A DNA stretch of 64,000 nt, from contig JAAYPT010000046.1 of NCBI GenBank assembly GCA_012519695.1, positions 1 to 64,000 of the forward strand, read 5' to 3'. Each line of letters opens with the position of its first letter. The first letter of the stretch is position 1. Position numbers and translations under genes: made by a program. The notes below the pieces were generated by a model. The model had not been told where the DNA came from. It did no database searches and saw only the letters and a program-made list of their open reading frames with translations. This DNA comes from Clostridiales bacterium (GTDB lineage Bacteria > Bacillota > Clostridia > Lachnospirales > Lachnospiraceae). Below, piece after piece: positions 45,259-53,284 of this stretch.

Positions 45259-46983
45259 ATGGCATTGGATATAACTGGGAGAAAATTATTTGCAAAAGCA
45301 TTAATAGAAGAAGGTGTTGATATCGTATTCGGATATCCGGGAGGAATGGTAACGGATATCATGGACGAGTTGTATAAACACGAAGAAATAGAACTGGTAT
45401 TGCCGCGACATGAGCAGGGGTTAATACATGAAGCAGAAGGCTATGCCAAGGCAACCGGAAAAGTGGGAGTCTGCATTGTAACCAGTGGACCGGGGGCTAC
45501 GAATATTATGACAGGACTTGCGGATGCACATTCAGATAGTATTCCTCTTGTATGTATTACAGGACAGGTTCCTTTGAATCTTATCGGAAATGATGCATTT
45601 CAGGAAGTGGATATCGTGGGAATGACCCGTAGTATTACCAAGTATGGTGTAACGGTTCGTGATAGAAAAGACCTTGGCAGAACATTGAAAATGGCATTTC
45701 ATATTGCAAGAACCGGAAGACCGGGACCGGTATTGGTAGATTTACCAAAGGATATCCAGACACAACCGGGGCCGGCAGAATATCCAAAGACTGTGAATAT
45801 ACGAGGATATAAGCCAAATGAGAGTGTACATATCGGTCAGCTGAAAAAGGGTTATAAGCTGTTAAAGTCTGCGAAGAAACCACTGTTTTTAATTGGCGGT
45901 GGTGTAAATATTGCTAAGGCAAATGAGAAATTGCAAGAGTTAGTAGAAAAGACAAAAATCCCGGTAGTTACAACGATTATGGGAAAGGGAGCAATTCCTA
46001 CTACCCATCCATATTATGTCGGAAACAGTGGAATGCATGGTCGCTATGCTGCAAATATGGCAGTCAGTGAATGTGATGTATTGTTCTCTATTGGAACACG
46101 TTTTAACGACAGAATCACCGGAGATTTGAATGAATTTGCTCCAAAGGCACAGATTGTTCATGTAGATGTAGATACCGCTTCTATTTCTCGAAATGTAGTG
46201 GTAGATGTTCCGATTGTAGCAGATGCAGGACTTGCAATTGAAAAAATGTTAGAGTGGGCAGAACCACAGAAAACAGATAAATGGCTTACGCAGATTCGTG
46301 AATGGGATAAGGAAAATCCTTTGGAAATGCGAAGAGATCATGGCATGACTCCACAGATGATTATGGAGCATATCAATGAACAATTTGATGAAGGCATTAT
46401 TGTAACCGATGTAGGTCAGCATCAGATGTGGGCGACACAGTATATTGAGTTGAATGAGAAAAAGAAGTTTATTACTTCCGGTGGTTTAGGAACCATGGGA
46501 TTTGGATTCCCGGCAGCCATTGGAGCGAAAATAGGTTGTCCGGACAAAGAAGTTATCTGCATTAGTGGTGATGGCGGTATGCAGATGAATATTCAGGAGT
46601 TGGCAACAGCCATGGTGCAGGATGCCCATGTAATCGTGTGTGTATTCAATAACTATTATCTTGGTATGGTACGACAGATGCAGCAGCTATTTTACGGCAA
46701 GCGTTACGAAGCAACTTGTTTGCGCCGTAGAAAGAACTGTCCAAGAGATTGTAAAGGACCAAATCCGTCATGTCCACCATATGAGCCGGACTTTGTAAAG
46801 CTGGCAGAAAGCTATGGGGCAACCGGAATGCGTGTAACCAAAGAAGAGGAAATTGCACCTGCATTTGAAAAAGCCAAAAAGGTGAGCGGACCGGTAATTA
46901 TTGAGTTTATGATAGCAACAGAAGAAATTGTACTCCCCATGGTAAAGAGCGGAAATCCCATGAGTGAAATGATTTTAAAATAA
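45259..46983 (+). CDS. ilvB: Acetolactate synthase large subunit with a Cys4 insertion
   Basis: IlvB condenses pyruvate with pyruvate or 2-ketobutyrate using ThDP, the first step of branched-chain amino acid synthesis. The 574-residue protein has the ThDP glutamate in PRHEQGLIHEAEGYA, GDGGMQMNIQELATA and NNYYLGMVRQMQQLFY. Unusually, after YEATCL it carries a C-terminal insertion with C487, C494, C498 and C505 (spacing 6, 3, 6), which could bind zinc or an Fe-S cluster. The partner ilvN is 12 bases downstream. GATGAGGTG precedes the ATG. Confidence 0.93.
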   Translation: MALDITGRKLFAKALIEEGVDIVFGYPGGMVTDIMDELYKHEEIELVLPRHEQGLIHEAEGYAKATGKVGVCIVTSGPGATNIMTGLADAHSDSIPLVCITGQVPLNLIGNDAFQEVDIVGMTRSITKYGVTVRDRKDLGRTLKMAFHIARTGRPGPVLVDLPKDIQTQPGPAEYPKTVNIRGYKPNESVHIGQLKKGYKLLKSAKKPLFLIGGGVNIAKANEKLQELVEKTKIPVVTTIMGKGAIPTTHPYYVGNSGMHGRYAANMAVSECDVLFSIGTRFNDRITGDLNEFAPKAQIVHVDVDTASISRNVVVDVPIVADAGLAIEKMLEWAEPQKTDKWLTQIREWDKENPLEMRRDHGMTPQMIMEHINEQFDEGIIVTDVGQHQMWATQYIELNEKKKFITSGGLGTMGFGFPAAIGAKIGCPDKEVICISGDGGMQMNIQELATAMVQDAHVIVCVFNNYYLGMVRQMQQLFYGKRYEATCLRRRKNCPRDCKGPNPSCPPYEPDFVKLAESYGATGMRVTKEEEIAPAFEKAKKVSGPVIIEFMIATEEIVLPMVKSGNPMSEMILK

Positions 46984-46995
46984 GGAGGGAAGGAC

Positions 46996-47517
46996 ATGAA
47001 AAAGAGATGGATTGCATTATATGTAGAAAATGAAGTAGGTGTCCTTGCCAAGGTTTCCGGTCTTTTTTCCGGAAAATCCTATAATCTGCAAAGTCTTACC
47101 GTAGGAACTACCGAGGATGAAACTATTTCTCGTATGACGATTTGTGTCAGCAGTGATGATGTGACATTTGAACAGATAAAGAAACAGTTGAATTGCATGG
47201 TAGAGGTAATTAAGGTAATAGACCTTAGTAACGTGCCAATTCATATGAAAGAGATTTTATTTGCAAAAGTAAAGGATTGTTCTTCGGAAGATAAGGCAGA
47301 GGTATTTCAGATTGCACAGGTATTTCATGTAGAAGTATCTGATATAGGAAAAGACAGTGTCTTGTTGGAGTGCAAAGCCACAGAACGAAGAAATAATGAA
47401 TTGATTGCATTGTTAAAGAGCAGATTTCATCATATTGAGGTAGTGCGTGGCGGAGCGGTTGCCATTGAGTCTATCAGTACCTCATGTGCAGGAAAAACAG
47501 AGTATGACAGAAAGTAA
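46996..47517 (+). CDS. ilvN: Acetolactate synthase small subunit
   Basis: IlvN is the regulatory ACT-domain subunit giving valine feedback control to IlvB. The 173-residue protein begins with the ACT domain (VENEVGVLAKVSGLFSGKSYNLQSLTVG) followed by ETISRMTICV and the C-terminal ALS-ss domain. The long QIAQVFHVEVSDI segment is as usual for the family. GGAGGGAAGGAC precedes the ATG. Confidence 0.93.
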   Translation: MKKRWIALYVENEVGVLAKVSGLFSGKSYNLQSLTVGTTEDETISRMTICVSSDDVTFEQIKKQLNCMVEVIKVIDLSNVPIHMKEILFAKVKDCSSEDKAEVFQIAQVFHVEVSDIGKDSVLLECKATERRNNELIALLKSRFHHIEVVRGGAVAIESISTSCAGKTEYDRK

Positions 47518-47532
47518 ACGGGGTAGCTTGAA

Positions 47533-48111
47533 ATGTCTAATACAACGAAAATAGCATTAGAAGCATCCTTAAAAAAGCTGATGCTTCAGAAACCATTTGA
47601 TAAAATAACCATTAACGATTTGACAAAAGATTGTGGAATCAGTCGCATGACATTTTACAATCATTTTAAAGATATTTATGATTTGGTGGAATGGAGTTGT
47701 GAAGAAGACGGAAAACAGGCATTACAGAACAATAATACCTATGACACCTGGCAGGAAGGATTATATCAGATCTTTCAGGCGGTATTGGCAAACAAACCAT
47801 TTATTTTAAATGTGTATCGTACCGTTAGCAGAGAGCAGATTGAGAACTATCTGTTTGGACTTACCAGAGATTTGATTGAGAATGTAGTAGAAGAAAAGTC
47901 TGTTGGAAGAGAAATATCGTTAGAAGACAAATTATTTATTGCAGGTTTTTATAAATATAGCTTTGTGGGAATTATGTTAGACTGGATTAAACAAGGCATG
48001 AAGGAAGAACCGCAGATTCTTGTGGAGAAGATTAGTTTAACCGTACGAGGAAATGTAGCCAATTCTGTACGAAATTTTGAAATTGCCAAAAAAGAACATA
48101 AAATAGAATAA
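47533..48111 (+). CDS. TetR/AcrR-family regulator
   Basis: This 192-residue regulator has the N-terminal helix-turn-helix ITINDLTKDCGISRMTFYNHFKDIYDLVEW and a C-terminal all-helical domain like that of DhaS-type TetR proteins. The ribosome site is weak. It lies 15 bases after ilvN and 127 bases before the oleate hydratase gene. Control of fatty-acid detoxification by oleate hydratase is a plausible role (inference from position). Confidence 0.87.
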   Translation: MSNTTKIALEASLKKLMLQKPFDKITINDLTKDCGISRMTFYNHFKDIYDLVEWSCEEDGKQALQNNNTYDTWQEGLYQIFQAVLANKPFILNVYRTVSREQIENYLFGLTRDLIENVVEEKSVGREISLEDKLFIAGFYKYSFVGIMLDWIKQGMKEEPQILVEKISLTVRGNVANSVRNFEIAKKEHKIE

Positions 48112-48116
48112 GTTTA

Positions 48117-48164
48117 CAAAATTGCCGGAATGTATAATTTTTATTCATTCCGGCAATTTTGTAA
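48117..48164 (+). terminator. Terminator after the TetR gene
   Basis: AAAATTGCCGGAATG pairs perfectly with CATTCCGGCAATTTT around TATAATTTTTATT. Confidence 0.88.
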
Positions 48165-48165
48165 A

Positions 48166-48194
48166 TTGTAAGGAAAAGATAATAAAGGTATAGT
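48166..48194 (+). promoter_or_regulatory. Oleate hydratase promoter
   Basis: TTGTAA (48166-48171), a 17-base spacer and TATAGT (48189-48194) lie directly after the preceding terminator and 45 bases before the start codon. Confidence 0.68.
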
Positions 48195-48238
48195 GGTAAC
48201 AGTGAATGAAGAATCACAGGAAAGGAAGGTAATTGGTT

Positions 48239-50218
48239 ATGGCAAAGAAAAATATAGTACGAGGAATGGCAATGCTTGCAGCAGGTGCAGGAGCAGCAGC
48301 GGTAGCAGCCAAGAGTTTGAAGAAACAAAACATAGAGAAAAAAGAAATCAAAGAAAGAGTAGAAAAAACGCAAAGCGAATACCGCAATACAGAGCGTGGA
48401 AAATACGAAAAGAACAGCAAAGGAATCTATTATACCAATGGAAACTATGAAGCATTTGCTCGTCCAAAGAAGCCGGAAGGCGTGGAAGAAAAACAGGCTT
48501 ATCTGGTAGGAAGTGGACTGGCATCTCTTGCAGCAGCATGTTTCTTAGTGCGTGACGGACAGATGCCGGGAGAAAATATTCATATTTTAGAAGCAATGGA
48601 CATTGCCGGAGGCGCATGTGATGGAATTTATGATGCAACCAGAGGTTATGTAATGCGTGGTGGACGTGAGATGGAAAATCATTTTGAATGTTTGTGGGAT
48701 TTATTTCACAGTATCCCATCTCTTGAAATACCGGGAGCTTCCGTACTAGATGAATATTATTGGTTAAATAAAGAAGATCCAAACTATTCTCTTTGCCGTG
48801 CTACACAAAATCACGGAGAGGATGCACATACAGACGGAAAATTTGGGTTAAGCCAAAAAGGCTGCATGGAAATCATGAAATTGTTTATGACAAAAGATGA
48901 AGATTTGTATGATAAAACAATTGAAGATTTCTTTGATGAAGAAGTGTTTGAGTCCAATTTCTGGTTATACTGGAGAACCATGTTTGCATTTGAAAACTGG
49001 CACAGTGCATTGGAAATGAAACTTTACATTCAGAGATTTATCCATCACATTTCAGGACTTCCGGACTTTAGTGCATTGAAATTTACAAAATATAATCAGT
49101 ACGAATCTTTGATTATGCCAATGCAGAAATATCTGGAAGAAGCAGGAGTAGAATTTAGATTTGGAACAGAAGTAACCAACGTTATTTTTGACATCAAGGA
49201 TGGCAAAAAAGTAGCAAAAGTCATTGAGTGCAAAGTTGACGGAAAAGAACAGGGAATCAAGCTCACAGAAAATGACCTGGTATTTGTAACCAACGGAAGT
49301 TGTACCGAGGGAACCATTTACGGAGATCAGAATCATGCACCAAACGGTGACGCAGAAGTTCGTACAAGTGGTTGCTGGAGCCTTTGGAAAAACATCGCAA
49401 AACAGGATGAATCATTTGGACATCCGGAAAAGTTCTGTTCTGATGTAGCTAAGACCAACTGGGAATCAGCAACCGTAACAACTTCCAGCGATAAGATTAT
49501 TTCTTATATTGAAAAAATATGTAAGAGAGATCCAAGAACAGGAAAAGTAGTAACCGGTGGTATTGTAAGTGCCAAGGATTCCAGTTGGCTTCTTAGCTGG
49601 ACCATTAACAGACAGGGACAATTCAAGGAACAGGATAAAAAAGACGTATGTATCTGGGTATACAGTCTGTTTACCGATGTACCGGGTGATTACATTAAAA
49701 AACCAATGAAAGAGTGTACCGGAAAAGAAATTACTGCTGAGTGGTTATACCACATGGGAGTGCCGGTAGAGGAAATTGATGAATTGGCAGAAAACGAAGC
49801 AATTTGTGTTCCGACGATGATGCCATATATTACCGCATTCTTCATGCCAAGAGCAAAGGGTGACAGACCGGATGTAATCCCGGATGGATGTGTAAACTTC
49901 GCATTTTTAGGACAGTTTGCGGAAACACCAAGAGACACTATTTTTACAACAGAGTATTCCGTAAGAACTGCAATGGAAGCAGTCTATGGATTATTGGGTG
50001 TAGATAGAGGTGTACCGGAAGTATGGGGCAGTGTTTACGATGTAAGAGAGCTTTTAGATAGTTCTGTAAAACTGATGGATGGAAAATCCCCGTTGGAAAT
50101 TCAGTTACCTGGACCATTGAATGCATTAAAGAAACCATTGATTCGTGCCATCAAAGGTACTGTTGTGGAAAAAGTATTAAGAGACCACGAGGTATTAAAA
50201 GACTACATGTTGAAATAA
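48239..50218 (+). CDS. ohyA: Oleate hydratase with hydrophobic N-terminal extension
   Basis: Oleate hydratase, formerly myosin-cross-reactive antigen, adds water to the cis-9 double bond of unsaturated fatty acids, using FAD structurally. The 659-residue protein has the nucleotide-binding LVGSGLASLAAACFL, FAD segments DIAGGACDG and MRGGREMENHFECLWD, and the C-terminal PRDTIFTTEYSVRTAM block. Residues 8-22 (GMAMLAAGAGAAAVA) form a hydrophobic stretch followed by basic residues, which might anchor it to the membrane, which is unusual. AAGGAAGG precedes the ATG. It likely detoxifies host oleic or linoleic acid. Confidence 0.93.
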   Translation: MAKKNIVRGMAMLAAGAGAAAVAAKSLKKQNIEKKEIKERVEKTQSEYRNTERGKYEKNSKGIYYTNGNYEAFARPKKPEGVEEKQAYLVGSGLASLAAACFLVRDGQMPGENIHILEAMDIAGGACDGIYDATRGYVMRGGREMENHFECLWDLFHSIPSLEIPGASVLDEYYWLNKEDPNYSLCRATQNHGEDAHTDGKFGLSQKGCMEIMKLFMTKDEDLYDKTIEDFFDEEVFESNFWLYWRTMFAFENWHSALEMKLYIQRFIHHISGLPDFSALKFTKYNQYESLIMPMQKYLEEAGVEFRFGTEVTNVIFDIKDGKKVAKVIECKVDGKEQGIKLTENDLVFVTNGSCTEGTIYGDQNHAPNGDAEVRTSGCWSLWKNIAKQDESFGHPEKFCSDVAKTNWESATVTTSSDKIISYIEKICKRDPRTGKVVTGGIVSAKDSSWLLSWTINRQGQFKEQDKKDVCIWVYSLFTDVPGDYIKKPMKECTGKEITAEWLYHMGVPVEEIDELAENEAICVPTMMPYITAFFMPRAKGDRPDVIPDGCVNFAFLGQFAETPRDTIFTTEYSVRTAMEAVYGLLGVDRGVPEVWGSVYDVRELLDSSVKLMDGKSPLEIQLPGPLNALKKPLIRAIKGTVVEKVLRDHEVLKDYMLK

Positions 50219-50297
50219 TATGTATATAAAAAGTGTGTTGTGCTACTTGATATTTGTGGGGAGTATAAATATAATAATGGGGAATGGAGTGAAGCGT

Positions 50298-50819
50298 ATG
50301 CGAAAAATATTAATAGTAGTAGACATGCAAAAGGACTTTATAGATGGCTCATTGGGAACAAAAGAGGCACAGGAAATTGTTCCGGCAGTAGTGAAAAAGA
50401 TACAGAGCTATTCAGTCAAGGATATCTATGTAACCAAAGATACACATGGAGAAAATTATCTAGAAACCTCAGAAGGAAAGCACCTTCCGGTAGTTCATTG
50501 CATAAAAGGAACAGAAGGATGGGAACTGGATGAGAGAGTTGAAGTTGTAACAAAGGGTGCAGTTGTAGTAGAAAAGCCTACCTTTGGTTCGATAGAACTA
50601 ATGGAATTATTAAAGACGGAAAATGAAAAAGAACCATTGGAAATAGAATTGGTTGGCTTGTGTACCGATATTTGTGTGGTATCAAATGCATTGTTATTAA
50701 AAGCCGCAATGCCGGAAAATCGGATTTGTGTAGATGCATCCTGTTGCGCAGGAGTAACACCACAGTCTCATGAGGCAGCACTTACCACTATGGGTATGTG
50801 TCAGATTGAAGTAGTGTAA
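50298..50819 (+). CDS. Isochorismatase-family cysteine hydrolase
   Basis: This 173-residue hydrolase belongs to the isochorismatase/nicotinamidase fold with a Cys-Lys-Asp triad: Asp in LIVVDMQKDF, Lys in VVEKPTFGS and Cys in GLCTDICVVSNA. The TKDTH segment resembles metal-binding nicotinamidase (PncA), so nicotinamide deamidation is possible. The ATG at 50298 follows GGAGTGAAG; longer frames lack support. Confidence 0.87.
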   Translation: MRKILIVVDMQKDFIDGSLGTKEAQEIVPAVVKKIQSYSVKDIYVTKDTHGENYLETSEGKHLPVVHCIKGTEGWELDERVEVVTKGAVVVEKPTFGSIELMELLKTENEKEPLEIELVGLCTDICVVSNALLLKAAMPENRICVDASCCAGVTPQSHEAALTTMGMCQIEVV

Positions 50820-50830
50820 AGTTTATTATG

Positions 50831-50856
50831 TGATAGGCTGCAATTTCCTATTGCAA
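50831..50856 (-). repeat. Dispersed AATAGGAAATT hairpin repeat, copy F (minus strand)
   Basis: Read on the minus strand, TGCAATAGGAAATTGC continues to CCTATC, with ATAGG pairing CCTAT. It directly follows the T-run of the minus-strand terminator of the flavoredoxin gene, so its orientation follows the gene, as in the plus-strand copies. Confidence 0.65.
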
Positions 50857-50861
50857 GAAAA

Positions 50862-50887
50862 AAGGTCCGCTTGGCGGACTTTTTTTT
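50862..50887 (-). terminator. Terminator of the flavoredoxin-like gene
   Basis: On the minus strand AAGTCCGCC pairs with GGCGGACTT-type complement (plus: GGTCCGC-TTG-GCGGACT), with T-runs on both sides. It serves the minus-strand gene and probably also the upstream + gene. Confidence 0.85.
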
Positions 50888-51401
50888 ATCTTGCAAGAAC
50901 ATCTGTAATTTCTCCAATATACATGGTATGGAAATTATCAGTGTCATCGCCGGAATACCATTTTTCTTTAATTTCCGGGTCAAGAAAATGTGCTTCTTCA
51001 ATTGGCACAGCAGCCATTTTTTTGCAAAGAACAACAAAATTACCTTCGTCTACATAAGGTGTTCCGTCTTTGTAGTCCAGATTCAATCCGGAAGTCTTGA
51101 ACTTATCTTCCTGACGACCGGACACAATGCCGAAGTATTTTAAATCATTCTTATATTTTTTATCAAAAAAAGTACAGGAAAAAGTGGAACTATTGTCAAT
51201 GAACTCTTTGGTATAACGACTTTCACGAACGAAAATAAAGGCTACGTTTTTCCCCCAAAGAACACCAAGGCCGCCCCAGCTGGCAGTCATTCCGTTTGCC
51301 TTTTGTTCATCGCCCGAGGTGATTATCAGCCAGTCATTTCCAATCTTGGTAAAAGGGTTAAATTCTAAAAGATCCACAGGATATGGTTGGAATTGATGCA
51401 T
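50886..51401 (-). CDS. Flavoredoxin / flavin-reductase-like FMN protein
   Basis: This 171-residue protein belongs to the flavin reductase-like split-barrel family with bound FMN, as in flavoredoxin of sulfate reducers. It shows the family features LIITSGDEQKANGMTASWGG, FIFVRESRYTKEFID and TFSCTFFDKKYKNDLKYFG. GGAGAA precedes the ATG (minus). It probably passes electrons between NAD(P)H- or ferredoxin-linked systems; the partner is unknown. It is divergent from the small + gene at 51580. Confidence 0.87.
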   Translation of the reverse strand: MHQFQPYPVDLLEFNPFTKIGNDWLIITSGDEQKANGMTASWGGLGVLWGKNVAFIFVRESRYTKEFIDNSSTFSCTFFDKKYKNDLKYFGIVSGRQEDKFKTSGLNLDYKDGTPYVDEGNFVVLCKKMAAVPIEEAHFLDPEIKEKWYSGDDTDNFHTMYIGEITDVLAR

Positions 51402-51579
51402 AAGTATTCTCCTTTTTTATAAAATTCATTTGTTAACATAAGTATACAACATTTCAAAAAAAATTCCTAGAACGCTTTCATAATTTCTTAAGAAAAATGT
51501 AGAATGAAATTCAAGATTTTTTCACAAACTAGTGGTACTATGGCGTGGTAAGCGTGAAAGGTCTTTGGAGGAAAAGAAA

Positions 51580-51774
51580 ATGAAGCAAAAGAAAGACGAA
51601 TTTGCGAGTATAAATAAAACGAAAAATACAGGAAAAGTAGTGGTAGTGACATTAGCCGTTCTGGCAATCTGTGTTACAGGAGTAATGTGTGCCAGAAAGC
51701 TTAAGATGGACGAAGAATATATTTCATTAGAAAATCAGCAGGAATGCAGAATGGAGGAAATTTTTAACGGGTAA
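51580..51774 (+). CDS. Small single-helix membrane protein
   Basis: This 64-residue protein has a basic N-terminal part, one hydrophobic helix (about 19-37) and an acidic tail, with Cys near the helix end. TTTGGAGG precedes the ATG at 51580. No family was recognised. It is 40 bases before the SleC-like gene and may be cotranscribed with it. Confidence 0.6.
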   Translation: MKQKKDEFASINKTKNTGKVVVVTLAVLAICVTGVMCARKLKMDEEYISLENQQECRMEEIFNG

Positions 51775-51814
51775 TTGCATAGAATACCAATAAATGCATA
51801 ATATAGAGGTATTT

Positions 51815-53080
51815 ATGAATCAGAAATTGCGAGCGGCACAGATGAATCATGTGGATATGGGAAAGCTGCGGGTAGAAACCACATCCGTAGTGGGAAATGT
51901 TCCGGTTGAAAATGCAAGGATAACCATTTCCTATACGGCTGACCCGGAAAGTCCAATGGAGGAATTACGAACCAATGCCAATGGGCAGACAGAAGAAATA
52001 TCCGTGGCGGCACCACCGCTAGAGTATAGTATGGAACCCGATCAACCACAGCCTTATTCCGAATATACGGTACATGTAGAAGCAGAAGGGTATCGACCTG
52101 TGAATGTAGACGGAACAGATGTGTTTTCCGGGCAGACTGCTTTGCAGGGAGTGCGCATGGAGCCCATAGAGGTATCAGAAGAGGATTTAAAAAACATTGT
52201 GATTCCGGCACATACCTTATTTGGAGATTATCCTCCGAAAATTGCAGAGGATGAGATAAAGCCGGTAGATGAAAGTGGCGAGATTGTTTTAAGCAGAGTA
52301 GTAATACCGGAATACGTCATTGTACATGACGGAACACCGGGAGACTCCACCGCAAGCGATTATTATGTAAGATATCGGGATTATATAAAAAATGTAGCCT
52401 CCAGTGAGATATATGCCACTTGGCCGGAATCTACTATTACAGCTAATATTTTGGCAATTATGTCTTTTACATTAAATCGAGTTTATACGGAATGGTATCG
52501 AAACAAGGGATATGATTTTACCATTACTTCATCCACCGCTTATGACCACAAATGGATGTATGGAAGAAACTATTTTGAAAGCATTTCCAGAGTTGTAGAT
52601 GAGATATTTGCCAATTATTTGTCCCGACCAAATGTAAAACAGCCGATTTTGACCCAGTATTGTGATGGACAGAGAGTTACTTGCCCCAATTGGTTAAGTC
52701 AGTGGGGGTCAAAGTATCTGGGAGACCAGAATTACTCTCCGGTTGAGATTATACGGTATTATTATGGAAATGACATGTACATTAATGAAGCAGAAGAAAT
52801 TTCAGGGGTACCGGCATCCTGGCCTGGGTCTGATTTGACCATAGGTTCTACCGGAAGTAAGGTGCGTCAGATGCAGGAGCAGTTAAATCGAATTGCACAG
52901 GTTTATACTTCTATTCCAAGGATTGCTACAGATGGTATTTATGGTTCAGCCACGGCAGAAGCTGTTAGACAATTTCAATCCATATTCGGGCTTCCGGCAA
53001 CGGGAGTAGTAGATTATCCCACTTGGTATAAGATATCAGAGGTTTATGTGGGAGTTACAAGAATTGCAGAACTTTATTAA
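51815..53080 (+). CDS. SleC-like peptidoglycan-binding protein
   Basis: This 421-residue protein resembles the clostridial spore-cortex lytic enzyme SleC. It has a beta-rich N-terminal domain with carboxypeptidase-regulatory-like repeats, a central SpoIID-like region (YIKNVASSEIYATWPES, LNRVYTEWY, YDHKWMYGRNYFESIS) and a C-terminal peptidoglycan-binding domain (GSTGSKVRQMQEQLNRI, TDGIYGSATAEAVRQFQ). No signal peptide is evident, as for spore-loaded enzymes. The ATG at 51815 has GAGG upstream; 51794 is an alternative. Whether it is a true cortex hydrolase is not certain. Confidence 0.8.
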   Translation: MNQKLRAAQMNHVDMGKLRVETTSVVGNVPVENARITISYTADPESPMEELRTNANGQTEEISVAAPPLEYSMEPDQPQPYSEYTVHVEAEGYRPVNVDGTDVFSGQTALQGVRMEPIEVSEEDLKNIVIPAHTLFGDYPPKIAEDEIKPVDESGEIVLSRVVIPEYVIVHDGTPGDSTASDYYVRYRDYIKNVASSEIYATWPESTITANILAIMSFTLNRVYTEWYRNKGYDFTITSSTAYDHKWMYGRNYFESISRVVDEIFANYLSRPNVKQPILTQYCDGQRVTCPNWLSQWGSKYLGDQNYSPVEIIRYYYGNDMYINEAEEISGVPASWPGSDLTIGSTGSKVRQMQEQLNRIAQVYTSIPRIATDGIYGSATAEAVRQFQSIFGLPATGVVDYPTWYKISEVYVGVTRIAELY

Positions 53081-53082
53081 GC

Positions 53083-53122
53083 AAGAGCTGTGTACTAAGA
53101 AATTAGTGCACAGCTCTTTTTA
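53083..53122 (+). terminator. Terminator of the SleC-like gene
   Basis: AAGAGCTGTG pairs with CACAGCTCTT around TACTAAGAAATTAGTG-type loop, followed by five Ts and then repeat copy G. Confidence 0.88.
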
Positions 53123-53145
53123 TACAATGGGAAATTGGTCATAAA
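53121..53145 (+). repeat. Dispersed hairpin repeat, degenerate copy G
   Basis: TATACAATGGGAAATTGG keeps the core GGGAAATT context after a terminator T-run. The closing arm is poorly kept. It is followed by CCGCTCGGGCG and a second terminator-like hairpin (53169-53189) whose CGGACTCTTT matches that at 38358. Confidence 0.45.
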
Positions 53146-53208
53146 TGACACCGCTCGGGCGCGAAAAAGTTCGGCAAACGGACTCTTTATATTTAGAAAA
53201 ATAATAGA

Positions 53209-53237
53209 TTGATTTTTTAATCATGAGAAAGTATAAT
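53209..53237 (+). promoter_or_regulatory. Promoter of the GGDEF-EAL gene
   Basis: TTGATT (53209-53214), a 17-base spacer and TATAAT (53232-53237). The sequence ATCATGAGAA occurs twice (53220 and 53245 regions), around the -10, which could be a direct-repeat operator. Confidence 0.65.
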
Positions 53238-53284
53238 TAAATTATCATGAGAAGAAAGAAAAACACGGGGAAAGGCTGAGAATT

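Noticed and set aside
51466-51480. cre site upstream of the flavoredoxin gene
   Set aside because: Only the left half fits the consensus; two key right-half positions differ.
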